Positions 8,193-18,198 of a stretch of DNA of 64,000 nucleotides are shown here, piece after piece. Source of the DNA: an uncultured Clostridia bacterium (GTDB lineage: Bacteria > Bacillota > Clostridia > TANB77 > CAG-508); the NCBI GenBank assembly GCA_904381285.1, contig CAJFII010000005.1, positions 17,535 to 81,534 on the forward strand, read 5' to 3'. Each line of letters opens with the position of its first letter. Position 1 is the stretch's first letter. A program made the translations under genes and the position numbers. Under the pieces are notes generated by a model that saw nothing but the letters and a program-made list of their open reading frames with translations, had not been told where the DNA came from and searched no databases.

Positions 8193-9693
8193 TTAATCTA
8201 AATCAAGTAATTCCAAATCTTTAATACTTGGATCATACAAAGACTTACCATCATAACTAAACCTTGAACCATGACAAGGACAATCCCAAGTCTTCTCCAA
8301 ATTATTCCAGCTAAGTTCACAACCCAAATGACTACAAATAGGTTTTATAGCATAAATTTTTCCTTCATTATCCTTGTAGATTCCAATTTTTACATCTTCA
8401 TATTCAATTATTTTACCTTCATCATTTTTTACTGAATCTAAGGTTTCAGAAGGAATTTTAAATTTATCTAATACAAGAGAAGTGGATACCTGTTTTAACA
8501 TATTTGTAAATTCAGTACCATTTTTAATAGGCTCAAATCGGGTAGAAAGAAAAATATCTTCATATTTATTTTCCTTGCCTAAAATTTTATCACAAGTAAT
8601 TTGAGCAGCTACATTAGAAGTACTCATACCCCATTTTTTAAATCCTGTAGCTACATAAACGTTAGGCATCATAGAAGAAAATTCACCAATATAAGGAATT
8701 TTATCTAAAGAAATACAATCTTGTGTTTGCCATCTAAATAATACATTACAATCTGGATATATAGATTTAGCCATATTTTCTAAGTTTTTATAGCAATTTG
8801 ATAAATCTTCTCCGCTTCCAACCTTATGCTCAGAACCACCTATCAAAACAATTTTCTTACCATTATAATTAGCAGTTCTAAAAGAAGCAACAGGGGATTT
8901 TGTATTAATATACATTCCATTAAAAAGAGGAGCTTTAGTTTCAACACCTATAATATATGAAGCCTCTTGATACATCTTCAAAAAATAGAAACCAGGAGCA
9001 TTAATAATTGGATAATGAGTAGCAAGAACTACATACTTAGAGGTAATAGTATTATTTTTAGTAAAAACATCATATCCATCAGTAGATTTCTTTACATCAT
9101 ATACTTTAGAATTTTCATATATTTCACCATTATTATTTAAAATACAATTACACAAACCATTTATATATTTTAATGGATTAAACTGAGCCTGATTTGGAAA
9201 TTTAATAGCACTTAAAATGTTAATCGGAAGGTCAATTGTATTTACTAGTTCGGCATTGCCCCCTAAAGAATTTACTGCAAGAACTTCATGTTTAATTTTT
9301 ATAACTTCTTCTTCCAAATTAGTATATACAAAATTATCTTGAAATTCAAAATCACACTCAATATTCTCATTATCAATAATATTTTTAATATTAGTAATAG
9401 CATTTTCATTTGCTTCTAAATAACCTTTTGCAAAATCAGTAGAAAAAGTATTAATAAGATAATCATAAAAAAGACCATGTTGAGAAGTAATTTTACCAGT
9501 AGTATTGCCGAGTAGCATGATGAGCAATTTTATCCTTCTCTAGAACACAAACCTTTAAACCAGCTTTACTAAGTAAATAAGCTGTAGAAATTCCAGTGAT
9601 ACCACCACCAATAATACATACATCAACATTAATATCCTTATCTAATGTAGAAAAATTTTTAATTTCGACAGAATCAATCCATAAAGAATTCAT
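8193..9693 (-). CDS. FAD-dependent oxidoreductase with C-terminal Rieske domain, read through one CGG +1 site
   Basis: About 499 residues once the single extra base at 9510 is skipped. The N-terminal FAD-binding fold shows VCIIGGGITGISTAYLLSKAG, with DAO-family segments following. The C-terminal Rieske [2Fe-2S] domain has CSHLGCEL and CPCHGSRF, the full C-x-H...C-x-x-H ligand set. It resembles YhfW-like DAO-Rieske fusions; substrate unknown. Residue 62 is the Gly encoded by CGGC: the two halves join as ...HHAT-G-NTTGKITS, as expected for this fold. AGGAGG ribosome site before ATG 9693. Usual pipelines would call two fragments or a pseudogene. Confidence 0.82.
9507..9510 (-). other. CGGC +1 recoding site in the FAD/Rieske gene
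   Basis: In-frame ACT-CGGC-AAT on the minus strand; reading the extra C plus GGC as one Gly restores the frame. Confidence 0.85.
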
Positions 9694-9771
9694 ATTTAAA
9701 CCTCCTAATATAAATCAAAAATAGTTTTTCCTAAAAAGTAAAAAAAATACAAAAAAATAAAACATATCATC

Positions 9772-10254
9772 TTACCAATGATACGTTTCATTTTTTGATA
9801 TTTTAAAAGCTCTAAATAATTGTTCTAGTAAAAATACACGAATTAATTGATGTGGAAAAGTCATTTTAGAAAAACATAATTTTTCATTTGCAAGATTTAA
9901 AACATCATCTGTAAGCCCTAAAGTTCCACCAATTACAAAAGTAATAGAACTATTAAAGTTTAAAGCAATATCATCAATCTTTTTAGAAAAATCCTCAGAA
10001 GAAAGTTCTTTTCCTTTTAAATCTAAACATATAATATATGAATCCTTTTTTATATGATTTATAATTTTAGATGCCTCTTTTTGTTTAATTTCATTAATTA
10101 AAGAATCATTAAGTTTATTCGGCAATTTTTCATCTTGAAGTTCTATAAAATTCAAACTACAATATTTAGACAATCTTTTAGAATATTCATTTATAGCACT
10201 TTTTAAATATTCTTCTTTTAGTTTGCCAACACAAACAATATTAATAGATAACAT
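9772..10254 (-). CDS. rlmH: 23S rRNA (pseudouridine1915-N3)-methyltransferase RlmH
   Basis: 160 residues, full length for RlmH/YbeA, a SPOUT methyltransferase acting on helix 69 of 23S rRNA. Seen: IVCVGKLKEEYLKSAI at the start, the SAM-binding knot with FVIGGTLGL, and the C-terminal SKMTFPHQLIRVFLLEQLFRAF...YHW ending that is nearly invariant. AGGAGG ribosome site. It lies 10 bp downstream of the MBL hydrolase gene, a usual arrangement in Firmicutes. Confidence 0.95.
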   Translation of the reverse strand: MLSINIVCVGKLKEEYLKSAINEYSKRLSKYCSLNFIELQDEKLPNKLNDSLINEIKQKEASKIINHIKKDSYIICLDLKGKELSSEDFSKKIDDIALNFNSSITFVIGGTLGLTDDVLNLANEKLCFSKMTFPHQLIRVFLLEQLFRAFKISKNETYHW

Positions 10255-10263
10255 TTAAACCTC

Positions 10264-11079
10264 CTAACCAACACGAGCTTGTAAAGTAGGAGTAATTTCT
10301 AAAACATCACTTGGGCAATCTCTACTAGCAACATGTAAACCAATACTATCTTTTGAATAATTACTCATAGCTAATTCTTCAATTACAGTATTATAAGCAA
10401 GTTCTGGAAAATTATTTTCTTTTGAAAGATGACCTAAAATTGCATTTTCTAATCCACAATTAATTAAATGAGAGATAGTTTTACCAGCTAAATTGTTAGA
10501 TAAGTGACCATTTGGACCAGCAATTCTAGTTTTTAAAAGATATGGATATCTAGAACATTTTAAAACTTCAGGATCATAATTTGCCTCAAGCATTAAAAAT
10601 TTACTACCTTCCAAACAACTCATAACATTATTTGTCATATGTCCTAAATCTGTTGCAACACTAAACTTTTCCTTATCACATAGAAAAGTAAAACCACAAG
10701 GATTAGCTGCATCATGAGGTATATCAAAAGGGTGAATAGTAAAATCACCAATTTCAAAATTTTCATTATTATTAAAAAACTTTATATTATTATCACTTAT
10801 TTTATCTCTTTGATTTTTCATAGCATCCCAAGTTTTTTGATTTGCATATACAGGAATATCAAATTTTTTAGATATTGTTCCAAGACTTTGTACATGGTCA
10901 GAGTGTTCATGTGTTACTAAAATAGCATCAATAGTATTAATATCTACTCCAATAGAATTAAGCCCGTCAACTACTTTTTTTGAACTAACCCCACTATCAA
11001 TCAATATTTTAGAATTATCACTTTCTACAAATAAGCTATTTCCAGTACTTCCACTATATAAACTACAAAATTTTATCAT
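10264..11079 (-). CDS. MBL-fold hydrolase, WalJ/YycJ-like
   Basis: 271 residues. Metallo-beta-lactamase fold with KFCSLYSGSTGNSLFVE at the N-terminus, metal motif THEHSDHVQ, downstream H in IPHDAANP, D in VATDLGHM, and LGHLSKENN near the end: the signature of YycJ/WalJ-type phosphodiesterases linked to cell-wall and DNA repair. ATG at 11079 follows AAAGGATG; the longer ORF adds 28 unlikely residues. Its neighbour rlmH is the usual partner. Confidence 0.88.
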   Translation of the reverse strand: MIKFCSLYSGSTGNSLFVESDNSKILIDSGVSSKKVVDGLNSIGVDINTIDAILVTHEHSDHVQSLGTISKKFDIPVYANQKTWDAMKNQRDKISDNNIKFFNNNENFEIGDFTIHPFDIPHDAANPCGFTFLCDKEKFSVATDLGHMTNNVMSCLEGSKFLMLEANYDPEVLKCSRYPYLLKTRIAGPNGHLSNNLAGKTISHLINCGLENAILGHLSKENNFPELAYNTVIEELAMSNYSKDSIGLHVASRDCPSDVLEITPTLQARVG

Positions 11080-11180
11080 TAATAATTCATCCTTTGCTGT
11101 TAATTTAATACAAACATAATGACCATCAATACAAATAAAACAGTAATTTGTATTGACAGTCAAATTTGTTGAAATATTTA

Positions 11181-12450
11181 TTATTCTTCATTAGATACTC
11201 TTTTAATATTCGCACCTATATTCTTAAATTTTTCTTCAATATTTTCATATCCTCTGTCAATATGTTCAAGATTATAAATTTCTGTTACTCCTTCAGCACA
11301 TATACCAGCAATAATCAAAGCTGCTCCAGCTCTTAAATCAGTTGCATAAACAGGTGCACCATATAAAGTATCAACACCTTCAAAAACGGCAGTTTTGCCT
11401 TGAGCAGTTATTTTTGCACCCATTTTATTTAGTTCATCAGTATATTGAAATCTAGATTCCCAAATACTTTCATTAATAATACTTGTACCATCAGAAAGAG
11501 ATAAAACAACACCCATTTGAGGTTGCAAATCCGTAGGGAAACCAGGATATGGAGATGTTTTTATATTAGCTTTAGAAGTCCTATTATCACACCATACATG
11601 AATAGTGTCACCATCAATTTCTTCTGCATGTGCACCAATTTCTATAATTTTTGCTGTAATACATTCCAAGTGTTTTGTAGTACAATTCTTTATAACTAAA
11701 TCTCCCCTTGAAGCTACAGCCGCAAGCATAAAAGTACCTGCTTCTATCTGATCTGGAACAACAGAATAAGTAACATTTCCTGAAAGTTTTTCAACACCAT
11801 TAATTTTAATAACATCAGTTCCAGCACCTCTAACATCGGCTCCAAGAGTATTTAAAAAGTTTGCAACATCAACAATATGAGGTTCTTTTGCAGCATTATC
11901 AATAATAGTTGTACCTTTAGCCAAAACACTAGCAAGCATAATATTAATTGTTGCTCCAACAGAGACCATATCCATATAAATTGATGTACCAATTAAATCA
12001 TTAGCTGAGGCAGTAATTTTTCCTTGTCCAACTTCAACACTTGCACCAAGAGCCTCAAAACCTTTAATATGTTGATCGATAGGTCTTGCACCTAGTTTAC
12101 AACCGTCCAGGCATACCAACTTGAACATGTTTACATCTACCAAGTAGAGCACCAATTAAGTAATATGAAGCCCTAAATTTTCTTGTTAATTCCAAAGGTG
12201 CATATGTATTTGTAATATGTCTTGCATCAATTGTAATTGTATTTTTAGAAATCCAGTTTATTTTTGCGCCCATTTCTTCCAAAATTTGGCACAATAATTT
12301 AACATCACTAATATTAGGTAAATTTTCAATAGTACATATTCCATCTATAAGTAACGCAGCAGGTAAAATAGCAACAGCGGCATTTTTTGCACCACTAATT
12401 TTAACTTCACCTTTTAAAGGCGTTTTTCCTGTAATAACTAATTTATCCAA
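11181..12450 (-). CDS. murA: UDP-N-acetylglucosamine 1-carboxyvinyltransferase, read through one CGG +1 site
   Basis: About 422 residues after one +1 step. It catalyses the first committed step of peptidoglycan synthesis, transfer of enolpyruvate from PEP to UDP-GlcNAc. Seen: [18 protein letters not shown] (K-N of the active site), [17 protein letters not shown] with the catalytic Cys (E. coli Cys115 equivalent), [12 protein letters not shown] and the final [12 protein letters not shown]. The shift site CGGT encodes the Gly directly before the catalytic Cys. TTG at 12450 is chosen because GGAGG lies seven bases upstream. As murA is essential unless a paralogue exists, this cannot easily be a dead gene. 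Confidence 0.92.
12102..12105 (-). other. CGGT +1 recoding site in murA
   Basis: In-frame GGA-CGGT-TGT; the Gly produced precedes the active-site Cys. Confidence 0.9.
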
Positions 12451-12564
12451 AATAATTCCTCCAAAAAGAATAATCAAAAAAGAGTATACACTACTCTAAT
12501 TTAATAAAAAATATATCATAAAAAATACTTATTTACAACAGTTTTTATTAAAGATAAAAAAATT

Positions 12565-12608
12565 CTAAAAAAAAACTAGAAAGAATAAAACATCTTTCTA
12601 GTTTTTTG
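12565..12608 (-). terminator. Bidirectional-looking terminator after spoIIR
   Basis: Inverted repeat AACTAGAAAGA / TCTTTCTAGTT flanked by A-run on one side and T-run on the other; it terminates the leftward spoIIR transcript. Confidence 0.7.
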
Positions 12609-13263
12609 CTGTAAATATTTTTGCATTTTGGAAGAATTCAATAAGTTTAAATTTAAAACTAATTTCAGAATTATCTTCATTAGAAATTAAACTAAATTCT
12701 TCATCAGATAAATCTTTTTTCATAACTTCTTTAGACTCATCTGGAACAATTCCAGAGCTTACATCAACAAAACATAGGGGAGGAAACATTACGCACCACC
12801 AGTTTTGACCTTTTGCTTCACCAATTTTAATTCTTAAAGCATCATAATAACCACTAGGTAGTGAAATATCACCATATGTTTTAGTTGGAAAAGAAAAATT
12901 ACCAATTTCTACACTAACATCATAATCAAATCCATTTTGTTTAATTGTATCTAAAGCAATTTGTCTAAACTCGTCTTTATGAGCTTGTGCAATTTCAATT
13001 GCTTCTTCCTTAGAATTTACACCACTACAAATTTCATTCATGTAAGCTAAAACATTATCTCTAACTATATATTTTAAATTTTGATCTTCTTTACTATCAC
13101 TATTTGCTATAACATGAAGCCTAAATACACTATTGGCTAAATCCTCAGATACAGCGCTTACGTAAGAAAAAGCACAAACAGTTACATATAAAAATAGTAA
13201 AAATAAAATCAAAATGGAATATTTTACTTTTTTGTTACATATAATATTTAATAAAGCTCTCAA
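12598..13263 (-). CDS. spoIIR: Stage II sporulation protein R
   Basis: About 221 residues: an N-terminal membrane-spanning/signal segment, then the SpoIIR domain with FRLHVIANSDSKEDQNLKYI and the Cys-Trp-rich WWCVMFPPLCFVD segment. SpoIIR is secreted from the forespore and triggers SpoIIGA cleavage of pro-sigma-E in the mother cell. TTG at 13263 (MRALLNI) follows GGGGG; the ORF may also begin at 13278. It shows the organism forms endospores. Confidence 0.9.
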   Translation of the reverse strand: MRALLNIICNKKVKYSILILFLLFLYVTVCAFSYVSAVSEDLANSVFRLHVIANSDSKEDQNLKYIVRDNVLAYMNEICSGVNSKEEAIEIAQAHKDEFRQIALDTIKQNGFDYDVSVEIGNFSFPTKTYGDISLPSGYYDALRIKIGEAKGQNWWCVMFPPLCFVDVSSGIVPDESKEVMKKDLSDEEFSLISNEDNSEISFKFKLIEFFQNAKIFTAKN

Positions 13264-13373
13264 TATTAAAACCCCCAATCAAAAAATAAAAATTGTAAAA
13301 ATATCTCTTTAAAAAAAGTATTAACCAAAATAAAAAAAATATACATGTCTTTGTAAAAAATGCAATGTATAAA

Positions 13374-13380
13374 TGTCGAA
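13374..13380 (+). promoter_or_regulatory. Spo0A-type box upstream of the 13410 promoter
   Basis: TGTCGAA matches the 0A-box core; it sits 30 bp before the -35 element and between spoIIR and the gene at 13480. Confidence 0.45.
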
Positions 13381-13409
13381 ATATTTTTTGTATTTATTAT
13401 GAAATAATA

Positions 13410-13438
13410 TTGACATATTTTTGTAACAATGGTAAAAT
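13410..13438 (+). promoter_or_regulatory. Sigma-A promoter of the gene at 13480
   Basis: TTGACA, 17-bp spacer, TAAAAT. Transcription should begin near 13445, downstream of the ATG at 13429, so the true start codon must be later. Confidence 0.85.
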
Positions 13439-13479
13439 TTACCAGTAAGCTAAAACGGAAGATAAAGGTAGGGATTGTA

Positions 13480-13986
13480 ATGGATTATATGAATAATCAA
13501 GTGAGAAAAGTATGTGGTTTTTATGTGAATGAAAGTCATCTAACCAACATACTACTACCTCATATTAACAGAAGAATTAAAGAAGGAGTAAAAATAATAA
13601 CAATCTTAGAAGACGACCTTATAAATAATGTAAAAGAATTATTATCAAGAATAAATTTAAATCAAGATACACAAGAAAAAATATTGGAAATAAATTGGAC
13701 AAGAAAACAAAAATGTAAATATAGTCAAATAAAAGAACAATTAAATGAAAAAGACGTAAATAAAATAGATATAATTATAAAAGGAAGTAAAGAATACATA
13801 GAAATAGCTAATTTAAATATAGAAAAAGCAATAAAAAATGTACAAGGAAAAGAAATAAATGTTATAAATTGTTATGAAATAGGTGAAGATAAAAATATAG
13901 ACTATATTATAGAAAATTATGATTTTAAATTAGAAACATCAGGACTAAAAAAGATAGAAAAATTAAACAAAACAAGGATATCTTAA
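13480..13986 (+). CDS. Conserved hypothetical protein, charged alpha/beta
   Basis: 168 residues, not recognised. It begins MDYMNNQVRKVCGFYVNESH and is rich in Lys, Asn and Ile, with no signal peptide or membrane helix. ATG at 13480 is chosen because the promoter at 13410-13438 would start RNA after the upstream in-frame ATG at 13429, and AGGTAGGG precedes 13480. The longer ORF would contain the only apparent arginine CGG codon of the window (13456-13458), which is therefore untranslated leader. A strong terminator follows. Confidence 0.7.
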   Translation: MDYMNNQVRKVCGFYVNESHLTNILLPHINRRIKEGVKIITILEDDLINNVKELLSRINLNQDTQEKILEINWTRKQKCKYSQIKEQLNEKDVNKIDIIIKGSKEYIEIANLNIEKAIKNVQGKEINVINCYEIGEDKNIDYIIENYDFKLETSGLKKIEKLNKTRIS

Positions 13987-14008
13987 CCTTATATTTATAT
14001 AATATATA

Positions 14009-14056
14009 TACCCTTTATTGTTAAACAAAAAGGTTTAATAATAGAGGGTATTTTAA
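14009..14056 (+). terminator. Rho-independent terminator
   Basis: TACCCTTTATTGTTAAAC / GGTTTAATAATAGAGGGTA hairpin followed by TTTT. Confidence 0.8.
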
Positions 14057-14172
14057 ATAAAAAATAGATATTGACTTATTCTTTTTTATGGTATAATATA
14101 TAAGCATTGAAAGGTAAGACAATACAAGCAAAACTACTTAATAAATACTTAAATAAAAAGGAAGTATGAATT

Positions 14173-15423
14173 ATGGATGAAAAATATGAAAAAGTAAAAG
14201 AAATATTAAAAAAATATAATCAAGAACAATTATTAATTTGGTATGATAAACTAATTGAACAAAAGAAAGAAGAATTATTAGATCAAATATTAAAAATTGA
14301 TTTTGATCAAATAGAAGAATTATATCAGGAAACAAAAGGTAAAAAAGATTTTAAGGACTGTAAAGTTGAGCCATTATCATATATAGATAAACAAAAAATA
14401 CCAACTGAAGAAAGAGAAAGATACGAAAAAGAAGGAATAAAACTAATAAAAGAGGGTAAATATGCCGTAGTAACAATGGCTGGTGGACAAGGTACAAGAC
14501 TTGGACACAATGGACCAAAAGGAACATTTGAATTAGAAGTTGGAGAGAAAAAACCATTATTTACACTTCTTGCTCAAACAATAAAAGAAGCAAGAGATAA
14601 ATATGATGCAGTTATTCCATGGTATATAATGACAAGTAGAGAAAATAATTATAAAACAACAGAATTCTTCAAAAGACATAACTATTTTGATATGGGAGAA
14701 GAAAATGTAAAATTTTTCATCCAAAATGAATTACCAATGATAGACACACAAGGAAAGATTTTAGTAGATGAAAAAGGAATGGTAAAAGAAGCAGCAGATG
14801 GACATGGTGGAATTTTTGAAGCTATGCGAAAAGAAGGCATAACTGAGGAAATGGAAAAAAGAGGAATAGAATGGATTTTTATTGCAGGAGTAGATAATGT
14901 ACTTGCAAAAATGGTAGACCCATTATTAACAGGAATTGCAATAGATAAAAATTTCCTTGCAGCAGGAAAATCTGTTGTTAAAAATAATCCAAAAGAAAAA
15001 GTAGGAGTATTTTGCAAGAAAAATAATAAACCAAGTGTTATAGAATATACAGAAATTACAGATGAGATGGCTGAAAAAGTAGATGAAAATGGAGAACTTC
15101 TATATGGAGAATCTCATATACTATGTAATTTATTCAATATAAAAGCAATAGAAGAGATTGCAAAAAACAAATTACCATATCATAGTGCATTTAAAAAAGC
15201 AAAATATATTGACAAAAACGGAGTAATAGTAGTACCTACAGAACCTAATGCATATAAATTTGAATCATTTATCTTTGATGCATTTGAAAAATTAAATGAT
15301 ATGGCAATATTAAGAGTAAAAAGAGAAGAAGAATTTGCACCAGTAAAAAATGCTGAAGGTGTAGATAGCCCAGAAACAGCAAGTAAGCTATATAAAGAAT
15401 ATATAAAAAATAGAAACAAATAA
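14173..15423 (+). CDS. UDPGP-type uridylyltransferase (UDP-sugar pyrophosphorylase)
   Basis: 416 residues. The nucleotide-binding signature MAGGQGTRLGHNGPKGTFE near residue 100 and the later GVDNVLAKMVDP and GVFCKKNNKPSVIEYTE belong to the eukaryotic-like UAP1/UDPGP family, which joins UTP and a sugar-1-phosphate (GlcNAc-1-P or Glc-1-P). The next gene is a phosphohexomutase that would supply the sugar-1-phosphate. AAGGAAG ribosome site; a TTGACT...TATAAT promoter-like pair lies at about 14071-14097 with a short spacer. Sugar specificity is not determined. Confidence 0.85.
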   Translation: MDEKYEKVKEILKKYNQEQLLIWYDKLIEQKKEELLDQILKIDFDQIEELYQETKGKKDFKDCKVEPLSYIDKQKIPTEERERYEKEGIKLIKEGKYAVVTMAGGQGTRLGHNGPKGTFELEVGEKKPLFTLLAQTIKEARDKYDAVIPWYIMTSRENNYKTTEFFKRHNYFDMGEENVKFFIQNELPMIDTQGKILVDEKGMVKEAADGHGGIFEAMRKEGITEEMEKRGIEWIFIAGVDNVLAKMVDPLLTGIAIDKNFLAAGKSVVKNNPKEKVGVFCKKNNKPSVIEYTEITDEMAEKVDENGELLYGESHILCNLFNIKAIEEIAKNKLPYHSAFKKAKYIDKNGVIVVPTEPNAYKFESFIFDAFEKLNDMAILRVKREEEFAPVKNAEGVDSPETASKLYKEYIKNRNK

Positions 15424-15448
15424 TATATTAATGTGGCAAGGAGGAAAT

Positions 15449-17173
15449 ATGGAGAAGTGGTTAGAAAAATATAATGAATGGTGCAATAATCCAATTTTTG
15501 ATGAGGAAACCAAACAAGATTTATTAAGCATAAAAGATAATGAAGAAGAAATAAAAGATAGATTCTACAAAGATTTAGAATTTGGAACAGCAGGTTTAAG
15601 AGGAGTAATTGGAATTGGAACAAATCGAATGAATAAATACACCGTTACAAAAGCAACACAAGGTTTAGCAAATTTTATAATAAAGGAAAATACACAAAAT
15701 AAAGGTGTTGCAATAAGTTATGACTCAAGAAATATGTCAAAAGAATTTAGTGAGGAAACAGCATTATGTTTAAATGCAAATGGAATAAAAACATATATAT
15801 TTGATGAGTTAAGACCAGTACCAGAATTATCATTTGCTGTAAGAGAATTAGGATGCACAGCAGGAATAATGATAACAGCAAGTCACAATCCTCCAAAATA
15901 TAACGGATATAAAGTATATTGGGATGATGGAGCACAAATTGTTGCGCCAAAAGATAAAGAAATAATTGAAGAAGTAAAAGCAGTTGTAGATTTTTCAAAA
16001 ATAAAATCAATGGAAAAAGAAGAAGCAATAAAACAAGGCTTATACAATGTAATAGGAAAAGATATTGATGACAAATATATTGCAGAGTTAAAAAAACAAA
16101 TTATAAATCCTGATATAATAAAAGAAGTAGGAAAAGATATAAAAATAGTTTATACACCATTACATGGAACAGGAAATAAGCCTGTAAAAAGGGTTTTGTC
16201 TGAACTAGGATTTACAAATGTATATATTGTACCAGAGCAAGAAAAGCCTGATGGAAACTTTCCTACAGTAGAATATCCAAACCCAGAAGATGAAAAAGCA
16301 TTTAAATTAGCCTTAGATTTAGCAAATAAAGTGAATGCAGACATTGTTCTTGCAACAGATCCAGATGCTGATAGGCTAGGTGTATATGCAAAAGATGTAA
16401 AAACAGGAAAATACATGGCATTTACAGGAAATATGTCAGCAATGTTAATTGCAGAATATATTTTAAATCAAAAACAACAAAAAGATATATTACCTAAAAA
16501 TGGTGTATTAATTAAATCAATTGTTTCAACTAATATGGCAGATGCAATAGCAAAAGAATATAATTTAGAATTAATAGAAGTATTAACAGGATTTAAATAC
16601 ATAGGGGAGAAAATAAAAGAATTTGAAAAAACACATGAAAAAGAATATGTATTTGGATTTGAAGAAAGTTATGGATGTTTAGTAGGAACACATGCAAGGG
16701 ATAAAGACGGAATATGTGCTGTAATGATGCTGTGTGAAGCAGCAGCTTTTTATAAAAAACAAGGCTTAACATTATGGGATCAAATGATTAAGATGTATGA
16801 AAAATATGGATACTATAAAGAAGGAATAACATCAATAACAATGGAAGGAGCAGATGGCGCAGAAAAAATAAAGCAAATAATGGAAGAATTAAGAAATAAT
16901 GTGCCAACTGAATTTGGAGAATATAAAGTAATAAAAGTAAAAGATTATAAAACTAGTGAATGTAAAGATTTACAAACAAATAATATTTCAAAAATAAATT
17001 TACCAACATCAAATGTCTTGTATTATGATTTAGAAAATGATGGATGGTGTTGTGTAAGACCTTCTGGAACAGAACCTAAAATTAAATTTTACATGGGAGT
17101 AAAAGGAAAAACTAATGAAGAAGCAAATACTAAATTAGAAAATTTAAAACAAGCAATATCAAAATTAGTATAA
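15449..17173 (+). CDS. pgcA: Phospho-sugar mutase (alpha-phosphoglucomutase type)
   Basis: 574 residues in the PGM/PMM superfamily. Seen: FGTAGLRGVIGIG, the catalytic serine loop TASHNPPKYNGYK, the Mg site DPDADRLG, sugar-binding GFEESYG and phosphate-binding RPSGTEPKIKFY. It interconverts hexose-6- and hexose-1-phosphate. ATG at 15449 follows AAGGAGG by five bases. It forms an operon with the uridylyltransferase, 25 bp apart, for UDP-sugar supply. The gene symbol follows the Bacillus orthologue type. Confidence 0.9.
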   Translation: MEKWLEKYNEWCNNPIFDEETKQDLLSIKDNEEEIKDRFYKDLEFGTAGLRGVIGIGTNRMNKYTVTKATQGLANFIIKENTQNKGVAISYDSRNMSKEFSEETALCLNANGIKTYIFDELRPVPELSFAVRELGCTAGIMITASHNPPKYNGYKVYWDDGAQIVAPKDKEIIEEVKAVVDFSKIKSMEKEEAIKQGLYNVIGKDIDDKYIAELKKQIINPDIIKEVGKDIKIVYTPLHGTGNKPVKRVLSELGFTNVYIVPEQEKPDGNFPTVEYPNPEDEKAFKLALDLANKVNADIVLATDPDADRLGVYAKDVKTGKYMAFTGNMSAMLIAEYILNQKQQKDILPKNGVLIKSIVSTNMADAIAKEYNLELIEVLTGFKYIGEKIKEFEKTHEKEYVFGFEESYGCLVGTHARDKDGICAVMMLCEAAAFYKKQGLTLWDQMIKMYEKYGYYKEGITSITMEGADGAEKIKQIMEELRNNVPTEFGEYKVIKVKDYKTSECKDLQTNNISKINLPTSNVLYYDLENDGWCCVRPSGTEPKIKFYMGVKGKTNEEANTKLENLKQAISKLV

Positions 17174-17178
17174 AAACC

Positions 17179-17211
17179 GAAAAAGGAATCTAATTATTAG
17201 ATTCCTTTTTC
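17179..17211. terminator. Bidirectional terminator between pgcA and the TtcA-like gene
   Basis: AAAAAGGAATCTAAT / ATTAGATTCCTTTTT hairpin. The stop codon of the leftward gene lies in the hairpin. Confidence 0.8.
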
Positions 17212-17912
17212 CAACCTTTTATATTACTTCTCATAATAGCACCATACAAATTAGACCTAATATGTGGTATATCAATTTGCAAATTTTTTATCATTTGTTT
17301 CATATCTTCTCTTTTAGAAACACCGTCCATAGGACAAGATTTTGGCATAACTTGTATATTATTTTTTCTAATAAATTTTCTAATATCTTTTTCTGGTGCA
17401 TAAACAAGAGGTCTAATTAAAGTAATTTTTGATCTGTCCATGTAGCTAACTGGAGCAAATGTTGAGATACAGCCAGTATAAAATAGATTTAATAAAAAAG
17501 TTTCTAAAACATCATCTTCATTATGGCCTAAAGCAATTTTATTACAAGTTTCACGAATAGCAACACTATTTAAAATTCCACGTCTTAAATTGGCACATAG
17601 TGAACATGGATTTTTTTCATTTCTAATATCAAAAACAATTTCCTTAATATGACTTTCTTCTTCAAAAAAAGGGACATCTATATCTTTACAAATATTTTTT
17701 AAAAAATCACTATCAAAAAATTCAAAACCGGGATTAACACTAACAGCTATTATATCAAATTTTTTTGGATAAAATCGTTGTAAAGCTTTGAATCCCATAA
17801 GTAAAGTAATAGAATCCTTTCCACCAGATAAACCTATAGCAATTTTATCTCCTTCTTCAATCATATTATAATCTTCGATTGCTTTTCTCATATAACCTAA
17901 TATTTTTTGCAT
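17190..17912 (-). CDS. TtcA-like tRNA thiolation/PP-loop ATPase
   Basis: 240 residues, adenine nucleotide alpha-hydrolase fold. The PP-loop IGLSGGKDSITLL is at residues 26-38, the CSLCANLRRG motif lies near 110, ALGHNEDDVLETFLLN near 130 and a third cysteine in SCPMDG. Such proteins use a [4Fe-4S] cluster and ATP to thiolate tRNA (s2C32 in TtcA). AGGAG ribosome site. Substrate base is inferred from family only. Confidence 0.85.
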   Translation of the reverse strand: MQKILGYMRKAIEDYNMIEEGDKIAIGLSGGKDSITLLMGFKALQRFYPKKFDIIAVSVNPGFEFFDSDFLKNICKDIDVPFFEEESHIKEIVFDIRNEKNPCSLCANLRRGILNSVAIRETCNKIALGHNEDDVLETFLLNLFYTGCISTFAPVSYMDRSKITLIRPLVYAPEKDIRKFIRKNNIQVMPKSCPMDGVSKREDMKQMIKNLQIDIPHIRSNLYGAIMRSNIKGWKKESNN

Positions 17913-18028
17913 AATAAACTCCTATGAATATAAATCTAATATTAATAATTATACAAGCAAAATACACAAATTTCAATTAAAACATTGAAATAATAGCTAA
18001 AATATTATATACTAAAAAAGAATTATAT

Positions 18029-18104
<76 letters not shown>

Positions 18105-18126
18105 GGATTATTACTTTATCGGATTG

Positions 18127-18168
18127 GTTGATATTAGCTGTAGCTGGGCTGATATCAACTTTTTTTAT
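18127..18168 (+). terminator. Terminator after tRNA-Arg(CCT)
   Basis: GTTGATATTAGC / GCTGATATCAAC hairpin followed by TTTTTTT. Confidence 0.8.
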
Positions 18169-18198
18169 ATATAAAAAAAGACTAACTAAAATGTTAGC

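Noticed and set aside
13429..13479. Upstream in-frame start with an arginine CGG codon
   Set aside because: A perfect sigma-A promoter (13410-13438) puts transcription start downstream of that ATG; the start at 13480 has a ribosome site.
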